Origin: Bacteroidetes bacterium ADurb.Bin037
Lineage (GTDB): Bacteria > Bacteroidota > Bacteroidia > Bacteroidales > UBA932
Length of the DNA: 64,000 nt
Direction: 5' to 3'
Assembly: GCA_002071175.1 (NCBI GenBank)
Contig: MWER01000004.1
Span: 1 to 64,000, forward strand
Below the pieces are notes generated by a model. The model did no database searches and had not been told where the DNA came from. It saw nothing but the letters and a program-made list of their open reading frames with translations. This document shows positions 36,306 to 43,985 of the stretch, piece by piece (the first letter of the stretch is position 1; each line of letters starts with the position of its first letter). Position numbers and translations under genes: made by a program.

Positions 36306-36815
36306 TCAGAAATTAACGGTTCTGGGCAGGTTGGCAAAACTATAGAAGGTGGCAGTCGCGTCTTTCAGATACAGGACTAACGTATTATCGTCATCTGCCC
36401 GGTACATGCTTTTCAATTGCGGATATTGATCCAGGACGTATTGTTTTGCTTCTAACCTTTCATCGGCGACAACTATGGCCTCAATACGCAGCCAGATTCC
36501 TTTTCCGGGATCATACGCACAGATCTCCACCTTGGGATTGGTCAGCATTTGCCTGGCCACATTCTTTTTTCTGCCGGTCTGAATGTAAAGTTTCTGCTCA
36601 AAGATGACGGCAGTTCCAAAAGGACGCACCCTGGGCTGATCATCATCAACGGTGGCAAGATAATATACCCCGCATGTCCTTAAAAAATCATGTACTTCTT
36701 TCATGGCTTGTTCATTTTGAGGATTTAGTTCTTTTGGTTGTGATTCCCGGTCTGTAGCAAAAGACACTGCTGAGAGCAGAAAAAAAACAGCAAAAAATGT
36801 TGTCCGGATTTTCAT
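36306..36815 (-). CDS. Pyridoxamine-5'-phosphate-oxidase-like protein with signal peptide
   Basis: The PNPOx-like split barrel binds FMN or F420 and occurs in many redox proteins. Here 169 residues begin with a clear signal peptide (FFAVFFLLSAVSFA), then YYLATVDDDQPRVRPFG, the usual flavin-binding strand pair, RKKNVARQMLTNPKVEICAY and a WLRIEA strand. Bacteroidota homologues are, as I recall, mostly cytoplasmic and annotated as flavin-nucleotide-binding, so export is unusual. It lies 38 nt after the P1 peptidase gene and is probably cotranscribed with it. Its substrate is unknown. Confidence 0.85.
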   Translation of the reverse strand: MKIRTTFFAVFFLLSAVSFATDRESQPKELNPQNEQAMKEVHDFLRTCGVYYLATVDDDQPRVRPFGTAVIFEQKLYIQTGRKKNVARQMLTNPKVEICAYDPGKGIWLRIEAIVVADERLEAKQYVLDQYPQLKSMYRADDDNTLVLYLKDATATFYSFANLPRTVNF

Positions 36816-36853
36816 GATGTGTTGTTTTAACGTTAATAGAACTTTTCCAATTG

Positions 36854-38029
36854 TTATTCCACATTCTTAACTATAGGGAACATTTTTACCACCTTTTCCA
36901 CCGGCAGGGCTTCAATGGTCCGACCTCCTTTACCTGTCATGGTCTCGGCGGCAAAAAGCGAGTTGAGAATGGCCTCTTCTGTAGCTTCAATAGCAGCCAG
37001 GAACAATGGGGAACAGTCATCGTTATGCAGGTAAACAGGCTTATATAACGGTGTGTCACGGATGAAGTTTTCCGGTGCAACCGATAGGGCAATGACATAG
37101 TCACCGCTTCCGTTCGAAGCAATGCCGCCGGTTCGGGCAAGGCCCATCATTCCGCGCTTGGCCAGCCGTTCCAGGTTACGTTCACTCACAGGAGCATCGG
37201 TAATGATGATGATCATGCAGGATCCGTCTGAAAAACCGGGATCGGCCGGTCCGTCTGTAACTGCAGATCCGGACTTTTTTTCAATATGGTTTCTGTAGGA
37301 GTATCGTCCCAGACGCTCTGCCACTTTTACACCTGCAATCTGCAACACACCCCCAAAATTCGTTTGTACCAGCACGCCTACGGTATAACCTCCCAGGCTT
37401 GCGGGCAAGACACGACTGGCAGTCCCGATCCCTCCTTTAAAACCAAAACAGACGGTTCCCGTTCCTGCACCGACGTTTCCCTCGGCCACCGACCCTGTAG
37501 CGGCCACTTTCAAAGCCTCCAGTATATGTGCGGGTTTTACGTGTCGGCCCCGGATATCATTTAATCCTCCGTCATTTGTTTCTCCCACGACAGCATTCAC
37601 AGACTGTATATTTCCATTACCGGGCTGATCCAGCGTATAGGTGATCAATCCTTCAATCCCTGCAGCCACCGACAAGGTGTTGGTGAGAATGACCGGTGTC
37701 TCGATGTTGCCAAGTTCTTTTATCTGGGTTGATCCTGCCAATTTTCCGAAACCGTTCCCAGCCCAGAATGCAGCAGGTACTTTTTCCCTAAAAATATTTC
37801 CCGGATGCGGAATAATAGCCGTCACACCCGTCCTGACACTATCTCCTGCAATCAATGTAACGTGCCCGACGGATACCCCTTTCACATCCGTTATGGCGTT
37901 CAACGGGCCGGTCTTCATAACACCTGTCCTGATCCCGAAATCGCGCATTCTTGCTTTTTGGGCAAAAGCGTTTACCGGAAAAAACAATATCGTGACAGAA
38001 GTAATAAACGATAAAATGACATGCTTCAT
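36854..38029 (-). CDS. P1/S58-family peptidase (DmpA-like aminopeptidase), secreted
   Basis: DmpA-family enzymes are Ntn-type hydrolases that split themselves before a Ser or Thr and then remove N-terminal L- or D-amino acids. The 391-residue protein has a signal peptide ending in AFAQ, followed by NAITDVKGVSVGHVTL, the family hallmark. Later come the NDGGLNDIRGRHV region and FSDGSCMIIIITDAP, where the bond before Ser is the expected autocleavage site. GGIASNGSGDYVIALS near the end is also typical. A -7 box (TATCTTTG, 38060-38053) lies about 24 nt upstream. Confidence 0.92.
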   Translation of the reverse strand: MKHVILSFITSVTILFFPVNAFAQKARMRDFGIRTGVMKTGPLNAITDVKGVSVGHVTLIAGDSVRTGVTAIIPHPGNIFREKVPAAFWAGNGFGKLAGSTQIKELGNIETPVILTNTLSVAAGIEGLITYTLDQPGNGNIQSVNAVVGETNDGGLNDIRGRHVKPAHILEALKVAATGSVAEGNVGAGTGTVCFGFKGGIGTASRVLPASLGGYTVGVLVQTNFGGVLQIAGVKVAERLGRYSYRNHIEKKSGSAVTDGPADPGFSDGSCMIIIITDAPVSERNLERLAKRGMMGLARTGGIASNGSGDYVIALSVAPENFIRDTPLYKPVYLHNDDCSPLFLAAIEATEEAILNSLFAAETMTGKGGRTIEALPVEKVVKMFPIVKNVE

Positions 38030-38052
38030 AGTTCCTTTTTTTGATATACAGA

Positions 38053-38077
38053 CAAAGATAAAAATTCATTATATTTG
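38053..38077. promoter_or_regulatory. Divergent -7 boxes for the P1 peptidase and the M48 protease
   Basis: TATCTTTG on minus (38060-38053) and TATATTTG on plus (38070-38077). Leaders would be about 20 and 32 nt. The two sites overlap within one polymerase footprint. Confidence 0.55.
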
Positions 38078-38113
38078 ATGTATAGATTCTTAGCTGTGAA
38101 ATAGTATTAACAT

Positions 38114-38944
38114 ATGCAGATGAAAAAAAAAGTCATTCTTTCATTACTTGCCCTGGTAATCTTGAATGCCTGTGGAACGACTGCCTTTACGGGCAGAAAA
38201 CAATTGCTTGTCTTTTCGGACGAAGCGGTTTCGGCCCTTTCTGACCAGTCATACGCCGAATTCCTCCAATCAGCGGTCATATCCAAAGATGCACTGCATA
38301 AGGAAATGATTCGTACCGTAGGCAACCGGATGGTAACAGCCCTTACCGCTTACCTGGAAGGGATCGGACAGCCGGATTACCTTACCGGACTGAACTGGGA
38401 ATTCCAGTTGGTAAAAGATCCGGCAGTGAACGCTTTTTGCCTTCCCAACGGCAAGATTGTTCTCTTTGAAGGCATTCTGAATTTTGCCGACAATCCAAAT
38501 CACCTGGCCATAGTCATTGGTCATGAAATGGGACACGCCGTAGCACGTCACGGAAATGAACGGATGAGCCAGCAGGCTTTATTGCAATCTGCGGGACAAA
38601 TTGCCACCCAGGTATTCGGTCAGACTAAATACGGACAAAATGAACAAGCTGTCAAGCTTTTTGCCCAAGCATTCGCTTTCGGCAGTAATGTCGGGATAGT
38701 GCTGCCCTTTTCACGTAAACACGAATACGAAGCCGACCGTATCGGACTGTACATTATGGCACTGGCAGGGTATGATATATATCAGACTCCGAATTTTTGG
38801 GAAAAAATGATGGCACATAACCATTCTTCATCTTTCGATTTTTTGAGCACACACCCGGCAGATATTAAAAGAATTGCAGCCATAGCGGAAATTCTGGAAG
38901 AAGCTGCAAAATATTACCGGGATCCGGAATTAAGAGTAAAATAA
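38114..38944 (+). CDS. M48-family zinc metalloprotease lipoprotein
   Basis: Envelope M48 proteases (LoiP/BepA-like) degrade misfolded outer-membrane proteins. The 276-residue product has a lipobox (LNACG). The zinc site is HEMGH (His137, His141) and EYEADRIG (Glu206), numbered from ATG 38114; an alternative ATG at 38120 (MKKK) fits the signal peptide equally well. TGRKQLLVFSDEAV near the N terminus is typical of the LoiP group. It lies alone and is followed by a terminator shared with the tRNA genes. Confidence 0.94.
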   Translation: MQMKKKVILSLLALVILNACGTTAFTGRKQLLVFSDEAVSALSDQSYAEFLQSAVISKDALHKEMIRTVGNRMVTALTAYLEGIGQPDYLTGLNWEFQLVKDPAVNAFCLPNGKIVLFEGILNFADNPNHLAIVIGHEMGHAVARHGNERMSQQALLQSAGQIATQVFGQTKYGQNEQAVKLFAQAFAFGSNVGIVLPFSRKHEYEADRIGLYIMALAGYDIYQTPNFWEKMMAHNHSSSFDFLSTHPADIKRIAAIAEILEEAAKYYRDPELRVK

Positions 38945-39012
38945 AGACTGTCCGATTCAATTGCCCCTAAAAAAGGAAAATGTTTTAGTCTAGTTTCAGT
39001 AATTAAAAATTA

Positions 39013-39043
39013 AAGCCCTGCAATTCTTTGTGAATCAGGGCTT
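39013..39043. terminator. Terminator after tRNA-Leu and M48 gene
   Basis: AAGCCCTG (39013-39020) pairs with CAGGGCTT (39036-39043). On the minus strand the stem is followed by a T-rich run, so it ends the tRNA transcript. The plus side has only CTCTTATTTG. Confidence 0.75.
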
Positions 39044-39059
39044 CTCTTATTTGCGTTAG

Positions 39060-39145
39060 TGCTCGGAACGGGAATCGAACCCGTACGGACATTTCTGTCC
39101 ACAGGATTTTAAGTCCTGCGTGTCTACCTATTCCACCACCCGAGC
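39060..39145 (-). tRNA. tRNA-Leu (anticodon UAA)
   Basis: The minus strand folds into a class-II tRNA. The acceptor is GCTCGGG with TCCGAGC, and the D arm carries GGTAGACA. The anticodon stem CAGGA/TCCTG encloses loop CTTAAAA (anticodon TAA), a long variable arm follows, and the T loop is TTCGATT. CCA is not encoded. Confidence 0.96.
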
Positions 39146-39172
39146 CGCTTGACTTTCAGTATTTATCTTAAA

Positions 39173-39197
39173 AAAACCTCTCGCCGGGAGAGGTTTT
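39173..39197 (-). terminator. Terminator between tRNA-Gly and tRNA-Leu
   Basis: AAAACCTCTC and GAGAGGTTTT form a 10-bp stem around a 5-base loop. On the minus strand a run of seven T's follows, a textbook rho-independent site directly after tRNA-Gly. Confidence 0.8.
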
Positions 39198-39198
39198 G

Positions 39199-39271
39199 AG
39201 CGGAAAACGAGATTCGAACTCGCGACCCTAACCTTGGCAAGGTTATGCTCTACCAACTGAGCTATTTCCGC
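39199..39271 (-). tRNA. tRNA-Gly (anticodon GCC)
   Basis: A 73-nt cloverleaf on minus. Acceptor GCGGAAA pairs with TTTCCGC, the D arm is GCTCAGTTGGTAGAGC, and the anticodon stem TAACC/GGTTA encloses TTGCCAA (anticodon GCC). The T loop is TTCGAAT and the discriminator is U. CCA is not encoded. Confidence 0.97.
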
Positions 39272-39291
39272 ATAAATGCAAAATTGGACTG

Positions 39292-39299
39292 CAAAGTTA
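39292..39299 (-). promoter_or_regulatory. -7 box upstream of tRNA-Gly
   Basis: TAACTTTG on minus followed by GCAGTCC, close to the GCAGCCC that follows the -7 box of both r-protein promoters. It places the 5' end about 20 nt before the mature tRNA. Confidence 0.6.
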
Positions 39300-39335
39300 G
39301 CGATTTTTTTTTAGTGACAAAAAATAAGAGGATCT

Positions 39336-40367
39336 TTAGAGTAATCCACTCTGGAACTGTTCCAGGAAACGTACGTCATTCTCGAAATAATGCCGTAGAT
39401 CCCTGACCTGCCATTTAAGCATGGCTATACGTTCCACACCCATCCCAAAGGCAAACCCCGTATGTTTTTCGGGATCTATTCCTGAGGCTTTCAACACATT
39501 GGGATCCACCATTCCTGCCCCCATGATCTCCAACCAACCGGTGTTTTTACATATATTACATCCGGCCCCTCCGCAAATATTGCAATTCATGTCAACTTCA
39601 GCCGACGGTTCGGTAAAGGGAAAATAAGACGGCCTTAAACGAATCCTGGCGGAAGACCCGAACATTTCGCGTACAAAGATCAGGATAGATTGTTTAAGGT
39701 CTGCAAAAGAGACATTCTCATCTATATACAATCCTTCCACCTGATGGAAGATACAGTGGGCCCGGGCAGAAATAGCCTCATTGCGAAATACCCTGCCCGG
39801 ACATACTACCCGGATGGGCGGTTTCTGCTTCTCCATAGTCCTGACCTGTACCGAGCTGGTATGCGTACGCAGCAATACGGGATTGTCGCTGTCATTGTTG
39901 ATAAAGAAAGTATCCTGCATATCCCGGGCCGGGTGATCCGGAGCAAAGTTCAGAGCACTGAAAACATGCCAGTCATCTTCGATCTCAGGCCCTTCTTCCA
40001 CGGAAAAACCCATTTTTCTGAAAATATCCAGGATCTCGCGTTGCACGATCGCAATGGGATGACGAGAGCCTGCATTCAGAAGATCTGCAGGTTTTGTCAT
40101 GTCTTCGGTTCGGGATTTTCCGGTCTCCGTTCGCGATAGCCTTTCCTTGTGTTCGTTAAGGGTTTCCTGAATCTGGTTTTTCAACAGATTCAGTTTTTTC
40201 CCCAATTCCTTTTTCCCGGCAGGATCAACGTTCCGAAATTCATCAAAGAGTCGGGTAAGGACTCCTTTGCGTCCTAACATACGCACACGGAATTCCTCTA
40301 CTTCAACCTGGGTACCCGGATGAAATCCTTTCAGTTCTTTTGTTACATTATCTATGGTATCCCACAT
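39336..40367 (-). CDS. pheS: Phenylalanyl-tRNA synthetase alpha subunit
   Basis: PheS carries the aminoacylation active site of the alpha2-beta2 enzyme. The start at ATG 40367 (MWDTIDNVTKELKGF) is preferred over TTG three codons earlier, because AGGA stands 5 nt before it. The 343-residue protein has the N-terminal coiled coil (about 1-85), then the class-II catalytic core with HPIAIVQREILDIFRKMGF, FNALN-like FSALNFAPDHPARDMQDTF, and motif 3 FGMGVERIAML. pheT is not adjacent. It is the last gene of a manC-arcA-M55-pheS run. Confidence 0.95.
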   Translation of the reverse strand: MWDTIDNVTKELKGFHPGTQVEVEEFRVRMLGRKGVLTRLFDEFRNVDPAGKKELGKKLNLLKNQIQETLNEHKERLSRTETGKSRTEDMTKPADLLNAGSRHPIAIVQREILDIFRKMGFSVEEGPEIEDDWHVFSALNFAPDHPARDMQDTFFINNDSDNPVLLRTHTSSVQVRTMEKQKPPIRVVCPGRVFRNEAISARAHCIFHQVEGLYIDENVSFADLKQSILIFVREMFGSSARIRLRPSYFPFTEPSAEVDMNCNICGGAGCNICKNTGWLEIMGAGMVDPNVLKASGIDPEKHTGFAFGMGVERIAMLKWQVRDLRHYFENDVRFLEQFQSGLL

Positions 40368-40377
40368 ATTCCTCAAA

Positions 40378-41142
40378 TTAAGTCAGAGTCCAGAACAGAT
40401 GCAACGCTTCTTCCAGAGAAGCCGTATGCAATGTTTTTTCAATATTGGGGGCATCGTATTTCCGGCGGATGGAGCAATACATGGTATAAGGTCCTTCCAT
40501 GCGGAAAACACAACGGTGTCCGTGTTTAAGGGCTTTTGACACATCGGACCGGATACGGTCACAGGCTTCCTGCGGATGCAAGCAAATGGCCGAACATCGT
40601 GACAAGCCTTCCTTTACAGAAGTGGTAACGATGTCACCGAACAGTTCCTTTGCCTGCCGGCAGGCTGCACTGTCCCCGGAAAGGTAAACTACCGGCACAT
40701 CGTACATGCCGGCTACCAGGGCGTTGTATCCCATTTCCGGCAAAGAAACCCCGTTGAGCGTAAATTCATCCACAGCCCGGGCCATAGTATGCGACAAGAC
40801 ACCGTCCGGTGTCCCGGCTTTAGCGTGGTATCCTATAAAGAGCACGGCATCGTAGCCCCTTTCTATAGTCAGGATCATAGCCCGGAAATCTTCCGAACAC
40901 CTGCCCTTGATATGGAAAGCCCTTTTGTCTAATAATTCGGGTATCAAGGATTTGTTCCCTCCATGCCCGTCACGGACAAATACTTCGGTAGCCCCGGCAT
41001 CGAACGCCCCTTCTATAGCGGCATTCATTTCTTTTGTATATTGAACACGGTTTCTTTCGTAATCTGAATTGCCCGGCGTTATGGAATCCCAGTCGCAGGC
41101 CGTTGCGATCCCTTCAATATCACCTCCAATTAATATTTTCAT
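40378..41142 (-). CDS. M55-family D-aminopeptidase (DppA-like)
   Basis: DppA-type zinc enzymes release N-terminal D-amino acids such as D-Ala from short peptides. The 254-residue protein opens MKILIGGDIEGIATACDWD, where Asp8 and Glu10 are metal ligands. It continues with EVFVRDGHGGN, LFIGYHAKAG (His ligand) and MGYNALVAGMYDVPVVYLSGD. It has no signal, so it is cytosolic. It lies 15 nt after arcA and 10 nt before pheS. The link with cell-wall peptide recycling is inferred. Confidence 0.92.
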   Translation of the reverse strand: MKILIGGDIEGIATACDWDSITPGNSDYERNRVQYTKEMNAAIEGAFDAGATEVFVRDGHGGNKSLIPELLDKRAFHIKGRCSEDFRAMILTIERGYDAVLFIGYHAKAGTPDGVLSHTMARAVDEFTLNGVSLPEMGYNALVAGMYDVPVVYLSGDSAACRQAKELFGDIVTTSVKEGLSRCSAICLHPQEACDRIRSDVSKALKHGHRCVFRMEGPYTMYCSIRRKYDAPNIEKTLHTASLEEALHLFWTLT

Positions 41143-41157
41143 ATGTTCATTTTTATG

Positions 41158-42429
41158 TTATTTCCAGTTCACCTGCTTGCGTTTCAAGGGAAGAGTCATA
41201 CAACGTGTACCTCCCCCTCCCCGGGCAAGTTCTGCCCCTACGATGGTTACAACGCATTTGCGAAGCTTGTGAATATCAACCTTTCCTGATGTCACATCTT
41301 CCGATGTGACGATTTCAAATCCATGTTTGGAGATTTCATTTAGAGTATGCTCATTGCGTGCATACGACATTACCTTTCCGGGAGCAAATGCAAAGAAATT
41401 GGCACCGGAATGCCATTGTTCGCGCTCCTGGTCCCATTCATCGCTTCCTCCGCAGGAGACAGGCTCCAGGTCCATGCCCAGTCTTCGCAATGATGTAAGC
41501 AGGCTGGGAACACGCCTGATCTTTTCCACCTTTCCGTTGTCCAGTGTGATCTGTACCGTACTGTAGCGCGTATCTCCCTGGATCAGGGGATCGAATACGA
41601 TGCATTTATCCACATCCAACATGGTAAACACCATATCCAGATGAATAAAACTTTCAGGAGAAGAAGGAAGTTGTTGTACAAAAATATAGCTTTTTCCTTC
41701 CGGTGCCGATTTCGAAAGCCGGTTCAAGAGCAGGTCAATTCCCTGGGATGTAGTCCGCATGCCGTTCCCCACTACAAGGATATCTTCCCTGAGTACCAAG
41801 ATGTCGCCCCCTTCTATCAGAATGGACCGGTCGTGGGGATGTTGCTCGAATGTGTTAATAACGTTCGAATTGAAATGCAGATTGTTATTGTATATAGCAT
41901 CCATGATCAGGGACTCCCTTACACGGATCTTATTGGCCATCCTGCATATTACGGCATTGTTCCCCACTACCGCAGATGCATCTCTGGTAAAATAAAAATT
42001 GTAAAGCGGCAGTAAGGCATAATATTCGTCATTGAGAAAGGAGGTCAGGCTGTCTATCCTGGCCGGCAGCCCTTCAATGAGTTTATTGGCCAATGTCCTG
42101 GACGACATTTCCATTAACTCATCATAATAATCGTTCACATTTTCAGTAAGGCATATCTTGCCGATCAATGAATTCCGGTGTGCCGGATTGTCCAGGACTT
42201 TTATCAACAGGTCTTTGACCTGATAAACTTTAGTAACCTTCTCCAGAAACAACGACAATTGTTCATATTCTTGCTGTGCCACCGAAAGGTTTAGGATATC
42301 GCTATAAAGCGCCCGTTCAACAGATCTGGGCGTCATGTTTTCCACTTCGGGCCCAGGTGTATGAAGGATAACGGCTTCCAATTCCCCTATTTCGGAATTG
42401 ATTTCAATATTAAATTTCAATTCACTCAT
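41158..42429 (-). CDS. arcA: Arginine deiminase
   Basis: ArcA converts arginine to citrulline and ammonia, the first step of the energy-yielding deiminase pathway. The 423-residue protein has the family landmarks LEAVILHTPGPEVENMTP, YNFYFTRDASAVVGNNAVI, SILIEGGDILVL and the C-terminal catalytic Cys410 in GGGTRCMTLPL. No carbamate kinase or ornithine transcarbamylase lies in the window. The start overlaps the manC stop by 4 nt (ATGA type), so both are on one mRNA. Confidence 0.94.
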   Translation of the reverse strand: MSELKFNIEINSEIGELEAVILHTPGPEVENMTPRSVERALYSDILNLSVAQQEYEQLSLFLEKVTKVYQVKDLLIKVLDNPAHRNSLIGKICLTENVNDYYDELMEMSSRTLANKLIEGLPARIDSLTSFLNDEYYALLPLYNFYFTRDASAVVGNNAVICRMANKIRVRESLIMDAIYNNNLHFNSNVINTFEQHPHDRSILIEGGDILVLREDILVVGNGMRTTSQGIDLLLNRLSKSAPEGKSYIFVQQLPSSPESFIHLDMVFTMLDVDKCIVFDPLIQGDTRYSTVQITLDNGKVEKIRRVPSLLTSLRRLGMDLEPVSCGGSDEWDQEREQWHSGANFFAFAPGKVMSYARNEHTLNEISKHGFEIVTSEDVTSGKVDIHKLRKCVVTIVGAELARGGGGTRCMTLPLKRKQVNWK

Positions 42430-43517
42430 ACAAATTCCTCATAATTATGTGCTATGTCGTTAAATAACTGACGGAACTGAGTTTCGTCCTTGGGACAGAT
42501 CAGTAACGCATCGGGCGTATCAATGACAATGTAATCTTTAAGACCCTTGACAACTAAAAGCTTGTTTTCCTGTCCGAAATACACCAGGCTGTCCCTGACA
42601 TTATCCAACAAGGCTTTTGACGCAATAACCGCATTACCCTTTGCGTCCTTGTCATAATGTATATAAATGCTCTCCCAGCTTCCCAGGTCAGACCAGCCAA
42701 ACGAAGCGGAAATAACATAGGTGTTGGTTGCTTTTTCCATGACCCCGTAATCTATGGAAACGTTCCGGATTTCCTCATAGACTTTGTTAATGAATTTCAT
42801 TTCATGGGGCGTATTATAAATACTCAACCCGTTTCGGAAAGGAAGACTGATCTCCGGTAACCAGCGCTCCAGTTGTCGTTCGATAGAAGCCAGACTCCAG
42901 ACAAAGATCCCCGAGTTCCAGTAAAATTCACCACTCTCGACCAAAACACGGGCAAGCTCCAGGTCCGGTTTCTCTGTAAAGGTCTTTACCGGATAAGCCA
43001 GATGATCTCCTATGGGCAGTGCTTCTTTTCTAACAGCCTGGATATAGCCGTAACCGGTTTCGGGACGGGTAGGTTTTATACCCAAGGTGATCAGGATGTC
43101 GTTCTCGCCGGCCAGCTGGAGTGCTGAAAGTATGGTTCCCAGAAAATCCTCGTCCCCGATAATCAGGTGATCGGATGGTGCCACTACTACAGAAGCCTCC
43201 GGATCCGTCTTCAATAGTTTGTATGTGGCATAGGCTATGCAGGGAGCCGTATTGCGCCGGTAAGGCTCTGAAAGTATGTTGCTTCCCGGAATGTCCGGAA
43301 GTTGCTCGCGGACAAGGTCTTTGTACTGTTCAGACGTTACTACCAAGATCCTTTCTGCCGGTATTATTCTGATAAACCGCTCATAGGTAAGCTGCAGCAG
43401 GCTCTTGCCTAAACCCAGGATGTCCAGGAATTGTTTGGGTTTGGCATTCCGGCTAAGGGGCCAGAAACGCGAGCCGATCCCGCCGGCCATGATGATGCAA
43501 TAATGATTTTTTGTCAT
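42426..43517 (-). CDS. manC: Mannose-1-phosphate guanylyltransferase
   Basis: The enzyme makes GDP-mannose, precursor of mannose, fucose and rhamnose residues in surface glycans. The 363-residue protein is the single-domain form without a fused isomerase. The N-terminal IIMAGGIGSRFWPLSRNAKPKQFL holds the nucleotide signature. EPYRRNTAPCIAYA, VAPSDHLI and FTEKPDLELA follow. Translation is probably coupled to arcA. Confidence 0.93.
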   Translation of the reverse strand: MTKNHYCIIMAGGIGSRFWPLSRNAKPKQFLDILGLGKSLLQLTYERFIRIIPAERILVVTSEQYKDLVREQLPDIPGSNILSEPYRRNTAPCIAYATYKLLKTDPEASVVVAPSDHLIIGDEDFLGTILSALQLAGENDILITLGIKPTRPETGYGYIQAVRKEALPIGDHLAYPVKTFTEKPDLELARVLVESGEFYWNSGIFVWSLASIERQLERWLPEISLPFRNGLSIYNTPHEMKFINKVYEEIRNVSIDYGVMEKATNTYVISASFGWSDLGSWESIYIHYDKDAKGNAVIASKALLDNVRDSLVYFGQENKLLVVKGLKDYIVIDTPDALLICPKDETQFRQLFNDIAHNYEEFV

Positions 43518-43589
43518 AAAAGAAGCATAAAAGCGTATGAAATGTATTCCGGTTCATAATCCGGATCATCAGACCGAACATGATGGCTA

Positions 43590-43877
43590 TCACACCAAAC
43601 CGCACTCCAGTTTGATACGGTGACATGCCCGTGCAGTCACCGTAACCATCCGTTGCTCTATCCTGTCAATGGTCTGTACAGGAGGTGCGACGGTCTGCCC
43701 CGGAACGGGAGCATACTTCAATAAAACGGATCTTATCAGCTTTCCGGCAATAATGTCCGGTTCCTTATGATCCGGAATCCCTTTCCGTTTGACAAATGTA
43801 GGTAATTTCAAAGATATCTCCAATGATCCGGTGCTGGCAGCAGCAGACAAGGCGGAATCCCGGAACATTACGGACAA
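43590..43877 (-). CDS. Doubtful 95-residue ORF in a 468-nt gap
   Basis: This frame lies in the 43518-43985 gap between manC and the OB-fold lipoprotein gene. It has no recognised domain, no signal peptide and no -7 box upstream. The composition is ordinary (basic, Val/Ile-rich). It may be chance or a decayed gene. Nothing else coding is visible in the gap, apart from the hairpins at 43922-43954 and near 43548-43565 (TCCGG/CCGGA). Confidence 0.2.
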   Translation of the reverse strand: MSVMFRDSALSAAASTGSLEISLKLPTFVKRKGIPDHKEPDIIAGKLIRSVLLKYAPVPGQTVAPPVQTIDRIEQRMVTVTARACHRIKLECGLV

Positions 43878-43921
43878 TGCAGAAAAGGCATAGCAAATCT
43901 AACGGTCTTTTTTTAACAACA

Positions 43922-43954
43922 CCTCCGGAAATCCCGTTATCCGGGACCCGGAGG
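43922..43954 (-). terminator. Strong nested hairpin after the OB-fold lipoprotein gene
   Basis: CCTCCGG and CCGGAGG enclose a second stem, TCCCG/CGGGA. It lies 31 nt after the stop of the minus-strand gene at 43986. No T-run follows on minus, so a processing or stability role is equally possible. Confidence 0.55.
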
Positions 43955-43985
43955 CATCGTAAATAATATTTAATCCAGAGTTCTG

